Part shown: positions 1 to 7,564 of the stretch, piece after piece | How positions within the stretch are numbered: the stretch's first letter is position 1 | Layout of the letters: each line of letters starts with the position of its first letter | Source: Chthonomonas sp. UBA2391 | Lineage (GTDB): Bacteria; Armatimonadota; Fimbriimonadia; Fimbriimonadales; Fimbriimonadaceae | DNA: 26,859 nt | Reading direction: 5' to 3' | Assembly: GCA_002343825.1 (NCBI GenBank) | Contig: DDSL01000079.1 | Coordinates: forward strand, 13,872 to 40,730 | Program-made: the position numbers and the translations under genes | Notes under the pieces: generated by a model | The model's database searches: none | The model's input: the letters and a program-made list of their open reading frames with translations, nothing else | Told to the model about the DNA's origin: nothing

Positions 1-145
1 CCACCGCGAGCGCGTACCAAAGCCGCAAGTTGGTCGCGGCGAGCGCCGAACGGGCGACAACCCCAGCCCACGGACGCTCATCTGCGGGTCCGGCGAGGTT
101 CTCGGCGACGTTGTGAGGCGTCGCATAGGCCTGACGCCAGAGCAT
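1..145 (-). CDS. N-terminal part of unidentified protein, cut by window edge
   Basis: An open frame begins at an ATG whose first base is 145 and runs off the left edge with 48 codons and no stop. The protein begins MLWRQAYATPHNVAENL and ends in the window with RLWYALAV, which may be the start of a membrane helix. A GGA-type ribosome binding sequence (AAGGAAG) lies just before the ATG and overlaps the end of ugd, whose stop codon is 7 bp away, so the two are probably one operon. The short fragment shows no recognisable family. Given the link to ugd, a role in polysaccharide or envelope synthesis is possible but unproven. Confidence 0.55.
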   Translation of the reverse strand, partial: MLWRQAYATPHNVAENLAGPADERPWAGVVARSALAATNLRLWYALAV

Positions 146-152
146 TCTTCCT

Positions 153-1448
153 TTACTGCGCCTGGCCGATCGTGTAGTACTCGAATCCAGCCTTTTCCAT
201 CGACGCACGGCTATAGACCCGGCGACCATCAAACAGGATCCGGTTCTTCATCTTCGAACCGAGCTTTTCCAGATCAAGCTGCTTGAACTCGTTCCACTCG
301 GTGACGAGGATGATCGCATCGGCTCCCTCGGCGACATCAAAGACGTGGTCGGCATATTGGATCTGCGGATAGACCTTCTCTACATTTTCTTGGGCGACGG
401 GGTCGTAAGCGTGGACCGAGCCGCCTTTGTTCAGTATCTCCTCGATCAGGACCAGAGACTTGGCGTCGCGGATATCGTCGGTGTTCGGCTTGAAGGCTAG
501 GCCGAGCATCCCAATCTTTTTGCCCTGGAGGCCGCCAAGCCGCTTCTCGACCCGGCCAAGGAAGTGCAGGGTCTGCGTCGTGTTGATTTCTTGGGTCGCC
601 TTGAGCAATTCAAAGTCGTAGCCGAGTCCTTCGGCGACTTTAATCAGGCCTTCGACATCCTTGGGAAAACAGGAACCGCCCCATCCCAAGCCAGCCTGCA
701 AGAAGAGGGGGCCGATCCGCTTATCCGCGCCCATCCCCTTGGCCACGTCGCTGACGTTGGCACCGCAGGCTTCGCAGAGCCGCGAAATCGCGTTGATGAA
801 GCTGATCTTCATCGCGAGGAAGCTATTGCTGGCGTACTTGATCAACTCGGCCGAGTTGAGGTCGGTGATGTACATCGGCTTTTCGAGCGGGGCATAGAGT
901 TCCACCAGCTTGTTGGCGGCCTCTCGCTTCTTGGCTCCGATGACGATCCGGTCGGGTTCGAGAGTGTCGTGGATGGCCGAACCTTCTCTCAAGAATTCTG
1001 GATTGCTGACGACGTCGAAGAGCTCCTTCGAGACGCCCTGTTCGGCGATGATGTTCTCGACGAGATCCCCACTGCCGACGGGGACGGTCGATTTATTGAC
1101 GACGACGGTGTACTTGTCGATTGCCTTGCCAATTTCGCGGGCGACGGCGCGGACGGCGGTCAGATCGGGGGTGCCATCTTCCCCAGGTGGAGTTCCGACG
1201 GCGATGAAGACGATCTCGCTGGCCTGGGTCGCGTCTGCGATCGAGGCTTCAAAGCGGATGCTCTGGTCGTTGAGATTCCGGCGAATCATCTCCTCGATTC
1301 CCGGCTCATAGATCGGCGAAATGCCGTTTCGGAGCTTCTCAACTTTGCTCGGGTCGTTATCGACGCAGATCACGTCGTTGCCCATATCGGCCAGCACCAC
1401 TCCGGTGACCAAACCGACGTATCCCGTCCCAATGACCGCCACTCTCAT
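153..1448 (-). CDS. ugd: UDP-glucose 6-dehydrogenase
   Basis: Oxidises UDP-glucose to UDP-glucuronate with two NAD+, supplying a precursor for acidic surface polysaccharide; cytoplasmic. The 431-residue protein has the family's usual length. It opens with the NAD-binding Rossmann motif GTGYVGL (residues 7-13), contains STVPVGS near residue 120 and NPEFLREG near 149, and has the catalytic cysteine in GGSCFPKD at C260. The start is uncertain: the ATG at 1448 gives the family-typical MRVAVIG, while an in-frame TTG at 1457 would add three residues and has a G-rich run at better spacing. A small partial gene follows 7 bp downstream in the same direction. Function is secure; which glycan it serves is not visible. 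Confidence 0.96.
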   Translation of the reverse strand: MRVAVIGTGYVGLVTGVVLADMGNDVICVDNDPSKVEKLRNGISPIYEPGIEEMIRRNLNDQSIRFEASIADATQASEIVFIAVGTPPGEDGTPDLTAVRAVAREIGKAIDKYTVVVNKSTVPVGSGDLVENIIAEQGVSKELFDVVSNPEFLREGSAIHDTLEPDRIVIGAKKREAANKLVELYAPLEKPMYITDLNSAELIKYASNSFLAMKISFINAISRLCEACGANVSDVAKGMGADKRIGPLFLQAGLGWGGSCFPKDVEGLIKVAEGLGYDFELLKATQEINTTQTLHFLGRVEKRLGGLQGKKIGMLGLAFKPNTDDIRDAKSLVLIEEILNKGGSVHAYDPVAQENVEKVYPQIQYADHVFDVAEGADAIILVTEWNEFKQLDLEKLGSKMKNRILFDGRRVYSRASMEKAGFEYYTIGQAQ

Positions 1449-1547
1449 GTGTGTCAACTAAGGTACCCCCGTCTGGGAGATCGGGCGATTTCTTAACGAT
1501 CCCCACGGCATTGCCCCAAAGTCCGGAGGAAGTACGGGGACTTCATA

Positions 1548-2234
1548 ATGGAACGTATGACCCCACCCTCGATCGAGGTCCTTGGCACGTTGCTCAGTCT
1601 CAGGCAGGCCTATCGGTCGCAGCTGGAGCATCAAGATCACCTGATCTCACAGAGGGTCTCTTGGCTGGTCGGGGCTCAGGCGTTCCTTCTGGGGTCGTTT
1701 GTCCTTCTGGTCAATAATCCCGCCTACCACACCCTTAGGGCGGGACTCCTGTTGGAGCAATTTCCGGTTCCCAACCTGCCGGGATCCTTCGATATCGACC
1801 GCTTTTTGGGCGCGATCACCGCGCTGCGGATCGTGTTCATCGTGAGTGGAGTCCTGATCTCGCTCCTCAGCTTGTTGGCGATCTTGGGCGCGATGAACAG
1901 CATCCGCGACATCCTCGACGAGTATGAAGAGCGGTGGAAGGGGGCCATGCGGCTCTATGCTCCAGGTGACGGGGGCGGCCTCGATCAGCTGTTTCTTCCC
2001 ACAATCATCAGCACTCGACGCAGGCGGTGGAGCGACTTTTGGGAGATGCTGGCCCCGACCGTCTTTGGCTGCTCGTGGCTGATGATGGCCCCTTATGTTT
2101 GGCCGAATACAACGGATCAAGGTCTTCAAGTAGGCCAGATCCTTACCGGCCTTTTGGTGGCGATCTGGGTCGTACTGGTGGCGGCTCGCTTTATCAGGCA
2201 GGGCAAGAGAATTTATGACGGCGGTCAGATTTAA
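1548..2234 (+). CDS. Four-helix membrane protein of unknown function
   Basis: A 228-residue protein with four predicted membrane helices, at about residues 39-56, 88-115, 165-185 and 192-212. A charged stretch (DEYEERWKG) and a basic cluster (TRRRRW) lie between helices 2 and 3. I recognise no catalytic motif or named family. The start is ambiguous: ATG 1548 or the in-frame ATG 1557, which has GGAA just upstream; a GGAGGAAG sequence lies about 20 bp before 1548, rather far. It is the first gene of a plus-strand run that continues 59 bp later with phage head genes. It might belong to that unit, but nothing in the protein itself marks it as a phage product. Confidence 0.75.
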   Translation: MERMTPPSIEVLGTLLSLRQAYRSQLEHQDHLISQRVSWLVGAQAFLLGSFVLLVNNPAYHTLRAGLLLEQFPVPNLPGSFDIDRFLGAITALRIVFIVSGVLISLLSLLAILGAMNSIRDILDEYEERWKGAMRLYAPGDGGGLDQLFLPTIISTRRRRWSDFWEMLAPTVFGCSWLMMAPYVWPNTTDQGLQVGQILTGLLVAIWVVLVAARFIRQGKRIYDGGQI

Positions 2235-2266
2235 GTTGACATTCTTCTAGTATTTCGCCTCCAAAG

Positions 2267-2286
2267 TGTGCATCCGCACAAGGAGG
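2267..2286 (+). promoter_or_regulatory. Small hairpin next to a strong Shine-Dalgarno that sets a TTG start
   Basis: TGTGC (2267-2271) and GCACA (2276-2280) form a 5-bp stem with a 4-base loop, immediately followed by AGGAGG at 2281-2286. The Shine-Dalgarno is 7 bases from TTG 2294 and 13 bases from ATG 2300, so its spacing favours the TTG start of the head protease gene. A regulatory role for the stem is a guess. Confidence 0.4.
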
Positions 2287-2293
2287 TTCAAGA

Positions 2294-3046
2294 TTGAAGA
2301 TGGAAGACTCGGTGATCCGCCGAGCGAAGCTCTTCCAGGCAGGGGAGTTTCCGGATAAGGGCGTCACGATCACGGTCGAGACCCTGGCAGGAATCGTTCA
2401 GAATTTCGACCAACCCGTCCCCGTTTGGATCGAACACAACCCCAATCCGCTCAAGCTCGGAGTGCTGAAGTCGGTCGAACTAAAGGGTGATGAACTCTTT
2501 GGCACCTTGGAACTGACCCACGAGGCCAACGCTCTGATCGAACAGAGCGAGGCTCGGGGCCTTTCTTTGGGTCTCACGCCCGATCTCAAGCGGATCCGAG
2601 AGGTTAGCCTCGTACGCAACCCCCGCATCCCAGGGGCAAGGTTGTTTCGGGAAGATCTCGTCTTCTTCGACGCAACCCTCGGGAGCCCCGACTGGGAACA
2701 AGCCTACACCCAACTCTTTGCGAGGCAGCAAGCCCAAGAGGCCGACCAGAGGATCGATCAACTTCTCAAGGAAGGTCGCCTGCTCCCGAGCCAAGTGCCC
2801 TTTGCCCGGGCCGTCCTGCGAAGTGGCGATGCGATCGAATTCGATGGCGAGCGGCAATCGGTGGCCCAGCTCATGGTCGCCATGCTCGAGCGGCAACCCC
2901 CTCACGGCCTCTTCGGAGTGATCAGCCCCGGGGGCGAGGAGGCCACGACGGCCCTCTTTTTGCCCGAAGAACGGGCCTTTTACGAACGTTACTTTCCTGG
3001 CGTAAGCCTGGACGAAATCGCCCAGCGCAAGCGGGCACAAGGATAA
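2294..3046 (+). CDS. Phage prohead protease, Mu gpI-like
   Basis: A 250-residue protein resembling Mu-type head maturation proteases, which cleave scaffold and capsid proteins during head assembly. Residues 8-118 carry the protease-like pattern: KLFQAGEFPDKG, then H48 in WIEHNP, S91 in GLSLGL, and the REVSLVRNP signature with E103, matching the His/Ser layout of prohead proteases. The C-terminal half is helical and charged and may act as scaffold. The start is taken as TTG 2294 because an AGGAGG lies 7 bases upstream; ATG 2300 is the alternative. The decoration and major capsid genes follow, as in Mu-like phages. The portal and terminase genes expected upstream are missing. Confidence 0.8.
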   Translation: MKMEDSVIRRAKLFQAGEFPDKGVTITVETLAGIVQNFDQPVPVWIEHNPNPLKLGVLKSVELKGDELFGTLELTHEANALIEQSEARGLSLGLTPDLKRIREVSLVRNPRIPGARLFREDLVFFDATLGSPDWEQAYTQLFARQQAQEADQRIDQLLKEGRLLPSQVPFARAVLRSGDAIEFDGERQSVAQLMVAMLERQPPHGLFGVISPGGEEATTALFLPEERAFYERYFPGVSLDEIAQRKRAQG

Positions 3047-3056
3047 GGAGGAACAA

Positions 3057-3497
3057 ATGGCAGCTCTCGCACAAAGTTACGAGACCTTCGAACGCCCCGG
3101 CCTCGTGATGGCCTACAAAATGGCCGCGGCCAAGATCTACAAAGGCGCCCTTGTGGGCATCAACAGCGCCGGATATGCGGTCCCGATGGCCCATGGGACG
3201 GCCAATCTCAAATTCATCGGGATCGCCAACGAAACCGTGGACAACTCCGGCGGGCAGGCCGGCGACCGCAGCCTCTCGGTCACCAAGAGTGGCTCCTTTG
3301 TCATGAAGGCCAACGCGGGTTTCTCGCCCACCATCGCCGACCTCGGCAAGGAGCTCCACGCGGTGACCGATTGGGAAGTCCAGGCGAGCGCCTCCGGGCT
3401 GACCAACGCCTACAAGGTCGGCACGATCGTGGGCATCGAGACGACCTCGACCGGTTCTGCGGGCGTCCGTGTCCGCATCGACAACTACAGCGTTTAA
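3057..3497 (+). CDS. Putative phage head decoration protein, DUF2190-like
   Basis: A 146-residue protein with no signal peptide or membrane segment, rich in Gly, Ala, Ser and Val and apparently mostly beta. Motifs such as KGALVGINSAGYAVP, IGIANETVDNSGGQAGD and the repeated VGIxxxxxGS pattern resemble DUF2190-type capsid decoration or cement proteins that sit between protease and capsid genes. It starts 10 bp after the protease gene, with AAGGAGG well placed before its ATG, and precedes the major capsid gene by 18 bp. Position supports a head role; the family assignment is from general resemblance and is less certain than for its neighbours. Confidence 0.6.
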   Translation: MAALAQSYETFERPGLVMAYKMAAAKIYKGALVGINSAGYAVPMAHGTANLKFIGIANETVDNSGGQAGDRSLSVTKSGSFVMKANAGFSPTIADLGKELHAVTDWEVQASASGLTNAYKVGTIVGIETTSTGSAGVRVRIDNYSV

Positions 3498-3515
3498 TCA
3501 GGAGGCTGAATAGAA

Positions 3516-4451
3516 ATGGCATTGACCAAATCCGATATTCCGGAGCTTTTGCTACCCGGACTCAAGACCGAGTTCGAGGTCGCCTATCGCAATGAGCTCA
3601 ACCATAGCCCGATCGAGGGACTGGCGACGATCATCCAAACCACCGTCCCAAGCCAGCAGTACGCCTGGCTCGGAGCCGTTCCGGGGATGCGGGAGTTCGT
3701 GGGTGAGCGCGTGCTTCAGGGCCTCAAGGGCTATGGCGTCACGATCAGTGACAAGACCTTCGAATCGACCATCGCGGTCGACCGAAAGGCGATCGAGGAT
3801 GACCAACTGGACCTGATCCGACTGCGCATTCGCGACCTTGCCGGACGAGTCGCCCACCATCGCCACCAGATGCTCATCGAAACCCTCGCTGGAGCCTTCA
3901 CTGGCAACGGTCTCGATGGTGTTCCCTTCTTCAGCGGAACCCACCCGGTCAAGGGGGGCACCTTCAGCAATACCAGCGGTAATGCGCTCGGAGCCAACGC
4001 GCTGGCCGAAGCGATGGCCGCCATGATGACCGTGCCCGACGAAGCAGGAATCCCGCTGGGAATCGTGCCCGATACCCTGGTGGTCGGTCCAAACCAGATG
4101 TGGAACGCCTTGGAGCTGGCCGAAAGTGCGGTCGTGGTCTATAAGGGCAACGCCACCGACACCGCCGGTTCGACGCCCTATGCCAACGCCTTCCAGGGCC
4201 GGCTCAAGGTGGTTGTGTCGCCGTTCCTCACCGGGGCGAGCGCCGACAACTGGTTCCTGCTCGATACCAAGCGCGCGATCCGGGCTCTGATCTTGCAACA
4301 GCGCAGCGACGTTCCGATCGAGTTCGCGGCCCTAGAAGCCGGCAGCGGATCGGAATCGGCGTTCATGCAAGACCGCTACCTGTACGGCGTCCGGGCTCGA
4401 TACAATGTCGGCCTCGGACTCTGGCAGTGCGCCTATGGAGCCAACGCCTGA
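3516..4451 (+). CDS. Major capsid protein, Mu gpT-like
   Basis: A 311-residue protein matching the Mu-like major head subunit gpT family, the shell protein of the phage head. Supporting features are the N-terminal PGLKTEFEVAYR, the YAWLGAVPGMREFVGER segment, the SDKTFESTIAVDRKAIEDDQ region, the FSGTHP motif after a GNGLDG turn, and the C-terminal YLYGVRARYNVGLGLW. It is full length for the family with no frameshift. A strong AGGAGG precedes the ATG. Its stop overlaps the next start (TGATG). This is the firmest phage call in the cluster. Whether it still builds particles cannot be told from sequence. Confidence 0.88.
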   Translation: MALTKSDIPELLLPGLKTEFEVAYRNELNHSPIEGLATIIQTTVPSQQYAWLGAVPGMREFVGERVLQGLKGYGVTISDKTFESTIAVDRKAIEDDQLDLIRLRIRDLAGRVAHHRHQMLIETLAGAFTGNGLDGVPFFSGTHPVKGGTFSNTSGNALGANALAEAMAAMMTVPDEAGIPLGIVPDTLVVGPNQMWNALELAESAVVVYKGNATDTAGSTPYANAFQGRLKVVVSPFLTGASADNWFLLDTKRAIRALILQQRSDVPIEFAALEAGSGSESAFMQDRYLYGVRARYNVGLGLWQCAYGANA

Positions 4452-4669
4452 TGGGAGGCATCTGGCGAAGACTGATCGGCGGAAAGGTGGTCGCGGCGGG
4501 ACTCGACGTCCTGACCAAGGCCGAACGGGTCGAAAACTCGGTGCAAGCGCTGGCGCGACTGGCCGCTCAGGACCCCGAAGTGAAAGCCGGGATCGAGGAC
4601 TTCCGGCGCACCTGGCGAGATCTACAAGCCGCAGTGCGAGCGCTCGGCAAGGCCATCGGAGTCGGATGA
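4451..4669 (+). CDS. Small basic helical protein in capsid cluster
   Basis: A 72-residue protein starting MGGIWRRLIGG and ending RALGKAIGVG, with predicted helices and many Arg and Ala residues. It has no recognisable domain. The ATG overlaps the capsid gene stop by one base, and its own stop overlaps the next gene's ATG by four bases, so it is translationally coupled on both sides. This tight packing is the main reason to accept it as a real gene. A minor head or morphogenesis role is possible. Confidence 0.6.
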   Translation: MGGIWRRLIGGKVVAAGLDVLTKAERVENSVQALARLAAQDPEVKAGIEDFRRTWRDLQAAVRALGKAIGVG

Positions 4670-4932
4670 TGCTCTCCCACGATCTGTGGGCGGTGCTGGG
4701 GGGCGTGGTGGCTTCGGCCTACGCCCTCGCCCGGCTCAGCCTCAATCAGCAAAAGATGATGACCGACCGCCTCACCGAAGTTCTCGAAGCCGCGATCCAT
4801 CGAAGCGAGGCCCGCACGGACGCCCTCCACCTTTCGCTCGACGACTTGCGGGCTGGGGTCAGGGAGTCGAATAGCCTCCTCTCTCGGCTGACCGAAAACC
4901 AGGGCTTGCGAACCTTTGGGGGTGACCCATGA
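4666..4932 (+). CDS. Small membrane-anchored coiled-coil protein, possibly holin-like
   Basis: An 88-residue protein with one N-terminal membrane helix (about residues 7-26, LWAVLGGVVASAYALARLSL) followed by an amphipathic, probably coiled-coil helix to about residue 78. The start is ATG 4666 (ATGA overlap) or the adjacent ATG 4669. Size and topology resemble single-helix holins or small phage spanin-like proteins, but no motif proves this. It lies between the capsid gene and the head-tail adaptor, an unusual place for a lysis gene, so a structural or membrane-tethering role is also possible. Confidence 0.6.
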   Translation: MMLSHDLWAVLGGVVASAYALARLSLNQQKMMTDRLTEVLEAAIHRSEARTDALHLSLDDLRAGVRESNSLLSRLTENQGLRTFGGDP

Positions 4933-5336
4933 GCGTGTCGGTGGCCGTCAGCGACATCAAGGAGCGCCTTGGCATCTCGGGGACGGCCGAAGATGCGGTG
5001 ATCGGCCAACTGATCAACCAGCTCCAGCCCGTGATCGAAGCCGAGATTCGGCCCGACCTCCTCGGCGCGGGAGTCGATAGCCGGATCGGGGCCGCCATCA
5101 ACTATGCCGCCGCCGACCTCATCGCCGGTGAGTATGCCGCACGCGCCTACCGGGAGTTGGGAATCCTCGATGGCGTCGAAGTCGAGGGACTCGTCCTGCG
5201 GCCCTACGTTCCGGAGGACCTTAACGATCCAACCGGGCTCCGGGCCGCCGGTCAGAACCGGCTGAAGCCCTATCTGCGAGTCGATATCGCCGTCCCGGCC
5301 GAGGCCCCCGCCTATGGCGACGGAGGCCGCGCATGA
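4929..5336 (+). CDS. Putative head-tail adaptor, HK97 gp6-like
   Basis: A 135-residue protein that begins MSVSVAVSDIKERLGI, followed by an aspartate- and alanine-rich helical core: EDAVIGQLINQLQPVIEAEI, then AAINYAAADLIAGEYAARAY. This pattern of short helices with a conserved 'LIAG' segment is typical of small head-tail connector proteins that dock below the portal. It overlaps both neighbours by ATGA, so it belongs to the same transcript as the capsid gene. The call is by fold resemblance and gene order rather than a signature motif. Confidence 0.6.
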   Translation: MSVSVAVSDIKERLGISGTAEDAVIGQLINQLQPVIEAEIRPDLLGAGVDSRIGAAINYAAADLIAGEYAARAYRELGILDGVEVEGLVLRPYVPEDLNDPTGLRAAGQNRLKPYLRVDIAVPAEAPAYGDGGRA

Positions 5337-5638
5337 CCCCACTTCAGAAGCGGTTCAAGCGGGTGATTCAGTTCAATGGCGAGACGCTGACGATCAACAC
5401 GACGCCCCAAGTGGGGCTTTTCGGAATCGTCTCGCCGGGCCAGGCGAGGCGGTATGTGAACGACGGAGTCGTCAACTCGGTGAGCAACCGGCCGTTCACC
5501 ACGCTGTATCTCTCCTCCGACGCGACGATCAGCGAGAGCGATCAAGTCGACCGGGCCGGGGTCACCCTTTCGGTGCTCAAGGTCCTAGACCTGCGACAAC
5601 GAGGAGAGGTCCTCGCCCGGCTCGCGCTTCCGGTTTAG
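5333..5638 (+). CDS. Putative head closure or head-tail joining protein
   Basis: A 101-residue, beta-rich protein (QFNGETLTINTTPQVGLFGIVSPG, then TTLYLSSDATISESDQV). The later segment resembles SPP1 gp16-type head closure proteins, where a turn of the type 'I..gD' is usual. It is coupled to the adaptor gene by an ATGA overlap and is the last gene of the head cluster. Its last codons (CTT CCG GTT TAG) lie inside the long inverted repeat at 5628-5715, so its C-terminus LPV is set by the repeat. No tail genes follow. Confidence 0.55.
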   Translation: MTPLQKRFKRVIQFNGETLTINTTPQVGLFGIVSPGQARRYVNDGVVNSVSNRPFTTLYLSSDATISESDQVDRAGVTLSVLKVLDLRQRGEVLARLALPV

Positions 5639-5715
5639 GTCTGATAGGTCTGATTGGACCTATAAGTCCTATAAGTCCTATAGGTCCAATCAGACCTATC
5701 AGACCTAAACCGGAA
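5628..5715. repeat. Perfect 37-bp inverted repeat with 9-bp internal period; bidirectional terminator candidate
   Basis: The arms 5628-5664 and 5679-5715 are exact reverse complements over 37 bp, with a 14-base loop (AGTCCTATAAGTCC). From 5637 the sequence also reads as eight 9-base units: TAGGTCTGA twice, TTGGACCTA, TAAGTCCTA twice, TAGGTCCAA, TCAGACCTA twice. It sits exactly between two convergent genes and contains both stop codons, so it could end both transcripts, although it lacks a U-tract. The ordered periodicity is unlike an ordinary terminator and suggests a dispersed repeat family or a protein-binding array. Confidence 0.85.
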
Positions 5716-6361
5716 TAACCACAAGTGGCTCGGCCACGCTGAAGCTTGCCGCCGTCTTGGACCGAATCGTCTCGAGATCCACGTCGGCGGCGTGCTCCTT
5801 CAGCACCAAACCACCATCCACGACTTCAAACACCGCGAGGTCGGTGATCACCATGTTCACCACCCCCTTGCCCGTCAGCGGAAGGGTGCAATCCGGCAGG
5901 ATTTTGCTTTCGCCCGCCTTGTTGGTTTGCTCCATCACCACGACCACCCGGCGAACCCCGGCGACCAGGTCCATGGCCCCGCCCATCCCCTTCACCATCT
6001 TGCCCGGGATCATCCAGTTGGCCAGATCGCCCGCCTGGCTGACCTCCATCGCGCCGAGAATCGTGAGGTCGATGTGGCCCCCGCGGATCATCGCGAAGCT
6101 ATCGGCGCTGCTGAAATAGCTGGTGCTCGGTAGCTGGGTGATCGTCTGCTTCCCGGCGTTGATCAGGTCGGGGTCTTCTTCGCCTTCATAAGGAAAAGGC
6201 CCCATCCCGAGCATCCCGTTTTCGCTCTGCAGAGTGACGCTCATCCCGTCGGGGATGTAGTTAGCCACCAGCGTCGGGATTCCGATTCCGAGGTTGACAT
6301 AGAAACCATCTCGCAGCTCCATCGCTGCTCGCTGCGCCAGTTGCTCGCGGGAGAGAGGCAT
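5705..6361 (-). CDS. CoA-transferase subunit B (3-oxoacid CoA-transferase type)
   Basis: A 218-residue protein of the class I CoA-transferase beta family, which moves CoA between acyl groups (for example succinyl-CoA and acetoacetate) together with an alpha subunit. It carries YVNLGIGIPTLVANY near the N-terminus and SENGMLG, whose Glu is the family's catalytic residue, plus the GGAMDLVAGVRRVVVVMEQ segment. Length is usual for the family. The alpha subunit gene, normally directly upstream, is absent: a PEP-CTERM gene lies there. The C-terminus (IPV, from ATT CCG GTT TAG) falls in the inverted repeat. The substrate cannot be decided between acetoacetate and related acids. Confidence 0.92.
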   Translation of the reverse strand: MPLSREQLAQRAAMELRDGFYVNLGIGIPTLVANYIPDGMSVTLQSENGMLGMGPFPYEGEEDPDLINAGKQTITQLPSTSYFSSADSFAMIRGGHIDLTILGAMEVSQAGDLANWMIPGKMVKGMGGAMDLVAGVRRVVVVMEQTNKAGESKILPDCTLPLTGKGVVNMVITDLAVFEVVDGGLVLKEHAADVDLETIRSKTAASFSVAEPLVVIPV

Positions 6362-6393
6362 GGGTTGAATTATGACCCGGTAAAGGAGCCAGA

Positions 6394-6429
6394 GGGTTGG
6401 CTCGCCGCCAAAGCGAGGCGAGCCAACCC
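6394..6429 (-). terminator. Strong hairpin after the PEP-CTERM gene
   Basis: GGGTTGGCTCGCC (6394-6406) pairs perfectly with GGCGAGCCAACCC (6417-6429) around a 10-base loop. It lies 16 bp beyond the stop of the minus-strand gene at 6446, as a terminator would. No clear U-run follows on that strand, so it is a strong hairpin with uncertain termination. Confidence 0.6.
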
Positions 6430-6445
6430 GGAAGTTTGGCTGCGA

Positions 6446-7564
6446 TTAACCCTGTGAACCTTTGCGCCGCCGTGCGAGGGCGGCAAGTCCGAGGCCGAGC
6501 GCAGCAAGCGTTCCCGGCTCGGGGACAGGCCGCATGACAAACGCCCTGGTTTCGCCCGTTTGCTGATTCAATAGACCGCCCGCGATCCAGCCGTGGTCGT
6601 TGATCGAAGTTGGATACACTAAGAAGTCTTTGTATTCCGGCGGAACCAGCTCATCCGTACGATAGGTGGTTCCACCTAAGATGACAAAGGTATGGCGATT
6701 GTAGCGGCCTTGCCCGTCATCGTCATACTCTTCAAAAGCGTAGTCTCCGTGGATGTTAAATCCGCCGGTAGGGAGCCACCATCGACGATTTTCCCGTCGC
6801 TGAAAGCGAGTCACCTTGCCATCCTTCCAGATGGCTGGGGAAAAGATCTTCTTGCCTGTGGCCGGGTCGGTGTGATACTCCCACCCTTGCACCATTCCCG
6901 CGTTGTTCACTTTGTAGTTCCCGCCGAACACCCATCCGTCCCGGGGCGCAAACGACACGTAGTTGCCATCCTGCCAGCCAGCCGGGTACCAAGTAGGATC
7001 ATTGGGACGATCCATCTCGCCCACTGCGAATCCATTGTCGTTGATGTCGTATATTCTGCCGTTCGGAAGTTCACTTGCGAACTCTTCGATGATCCCATTT
7101 TTCATGATGGCCGGGAATGATTTCCCGTTACGAAGTACCCTCCCGGCAAAGGTTCCGTCGGACGTCCCACTACTGACCGAGAACGGTTGCTCGGAATATC
7201 GTCGAAATAAACCCGATTCGAGGACCGCTGCGTAGGCTTCGGTGGTCTGGTAATCGAGTTCCCGAGCCGTCACATGACCATTGTCATGCAACTTCCGGAC
7301 CGTGAATTGGTTGTCCCCAGATCGGGCGGGGATGAGCCTCCTCTCGCCGTCTGCCGACCCTATTTCATAGTGAGTGGCATCAATTCCGCGGACCGCGTAT
7401 TGGACGGCAACATCTCCCTTGTTGTTGAGGTGAGAAACCCCCACAAGATGATTCTCAAGTCCAGCTCGTTTGGGTAACACATCAAGACGGTACTTCGGGA
7501 CTTCTGCGACTGCAACTGGGATGACGGCAATCCAAAGAAATCCAAAAGCAAGTAGCTTACTCAT
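6446..7564 (-). CDS. PEP-CTERM exported protein with HAF-type repeats
   Basis: A 372-residue protein: signal peptide (MSKLLAFGFLWIAVIPVAVAE), a body with HAF-like repeats, and a C-terminal sorting tag VPEPGTLAALGLGLAALARRRK. The repeat units look like INDNGFAVGEMD, VNNAGMVQGWEY and INDHGWIAGGLL, each followed by a short strand naming 'Dx' or 'Wx DG' blocks. PEP-CTERM tags are processed by exosortases at the cell surface. ATG 7564 was chosen because it gives a proper signal peptide and is preceded by GAGGTGG at good spacing; longer in-frame starts would put charged residues before the signal. A small frame overlaps its start by eight bases. The precise role is unknown. Confidence 0.85.
   Translation of the reverse strand: MSKLLAFGFLWIAVIPVAVAEVPKYRLDVLPKRAGLENHLVGVSHLNNKGDVAVQYAVRGIDATHYEIGSADGERRLIPARSGDNQFTVRKLHDNGHVTARELDYQTTEAYAAVLESGLFRRYSEQPFSVSSGTSDGTFAGRVLRNGKSFPAIMKNGIIEEFASELPNGRIYDINDNGFAVGEMDRPNDPTWYPAGWQDGNYVSFAPRDGWVFGGNYKVNNAGMVQGWEYHTDPATGKKIFSPAIWKDGKVTRFQRRENRRWWLPTGGFNIHGDYAFEEYDDDGQGRYNRHTFVILGGTTYRTDELVPPEYKDFLVYPTSINDHGWIAGGLLNQQTGETRAFVMRPVPEPGTLAALGLGLAALARRRKGSQG

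Noticed and set aside
564..1496. A 310-codon open frame on the plus strand opposite ugd
   Set aside because: It is fully antisense to a strongly supported enzyme gene, shows no family motif, and arises from codon bias in GC-rich DNA.
2236..2264. Promoter from a perfect TTGACA at 2236
   Set aside because: No -10-like sequence occurs 16-18 bp downstream; the nearest AT-rich hexamer is only 9 bp away.
4405..4665. N-terminal extension of the small membrane protein gene into the capsid and 72-residue frames
   Set aside because: It would overlap two real genes, and the extra residues are basic and low-complexity; the ATGA-overlap start fits the cluster.
5637..5708. Short CRISPR-like array in the 9-bp repeats
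   Set aside because: Units are contiguous with no spacers and the whole is palindromic; there are no cas genes.
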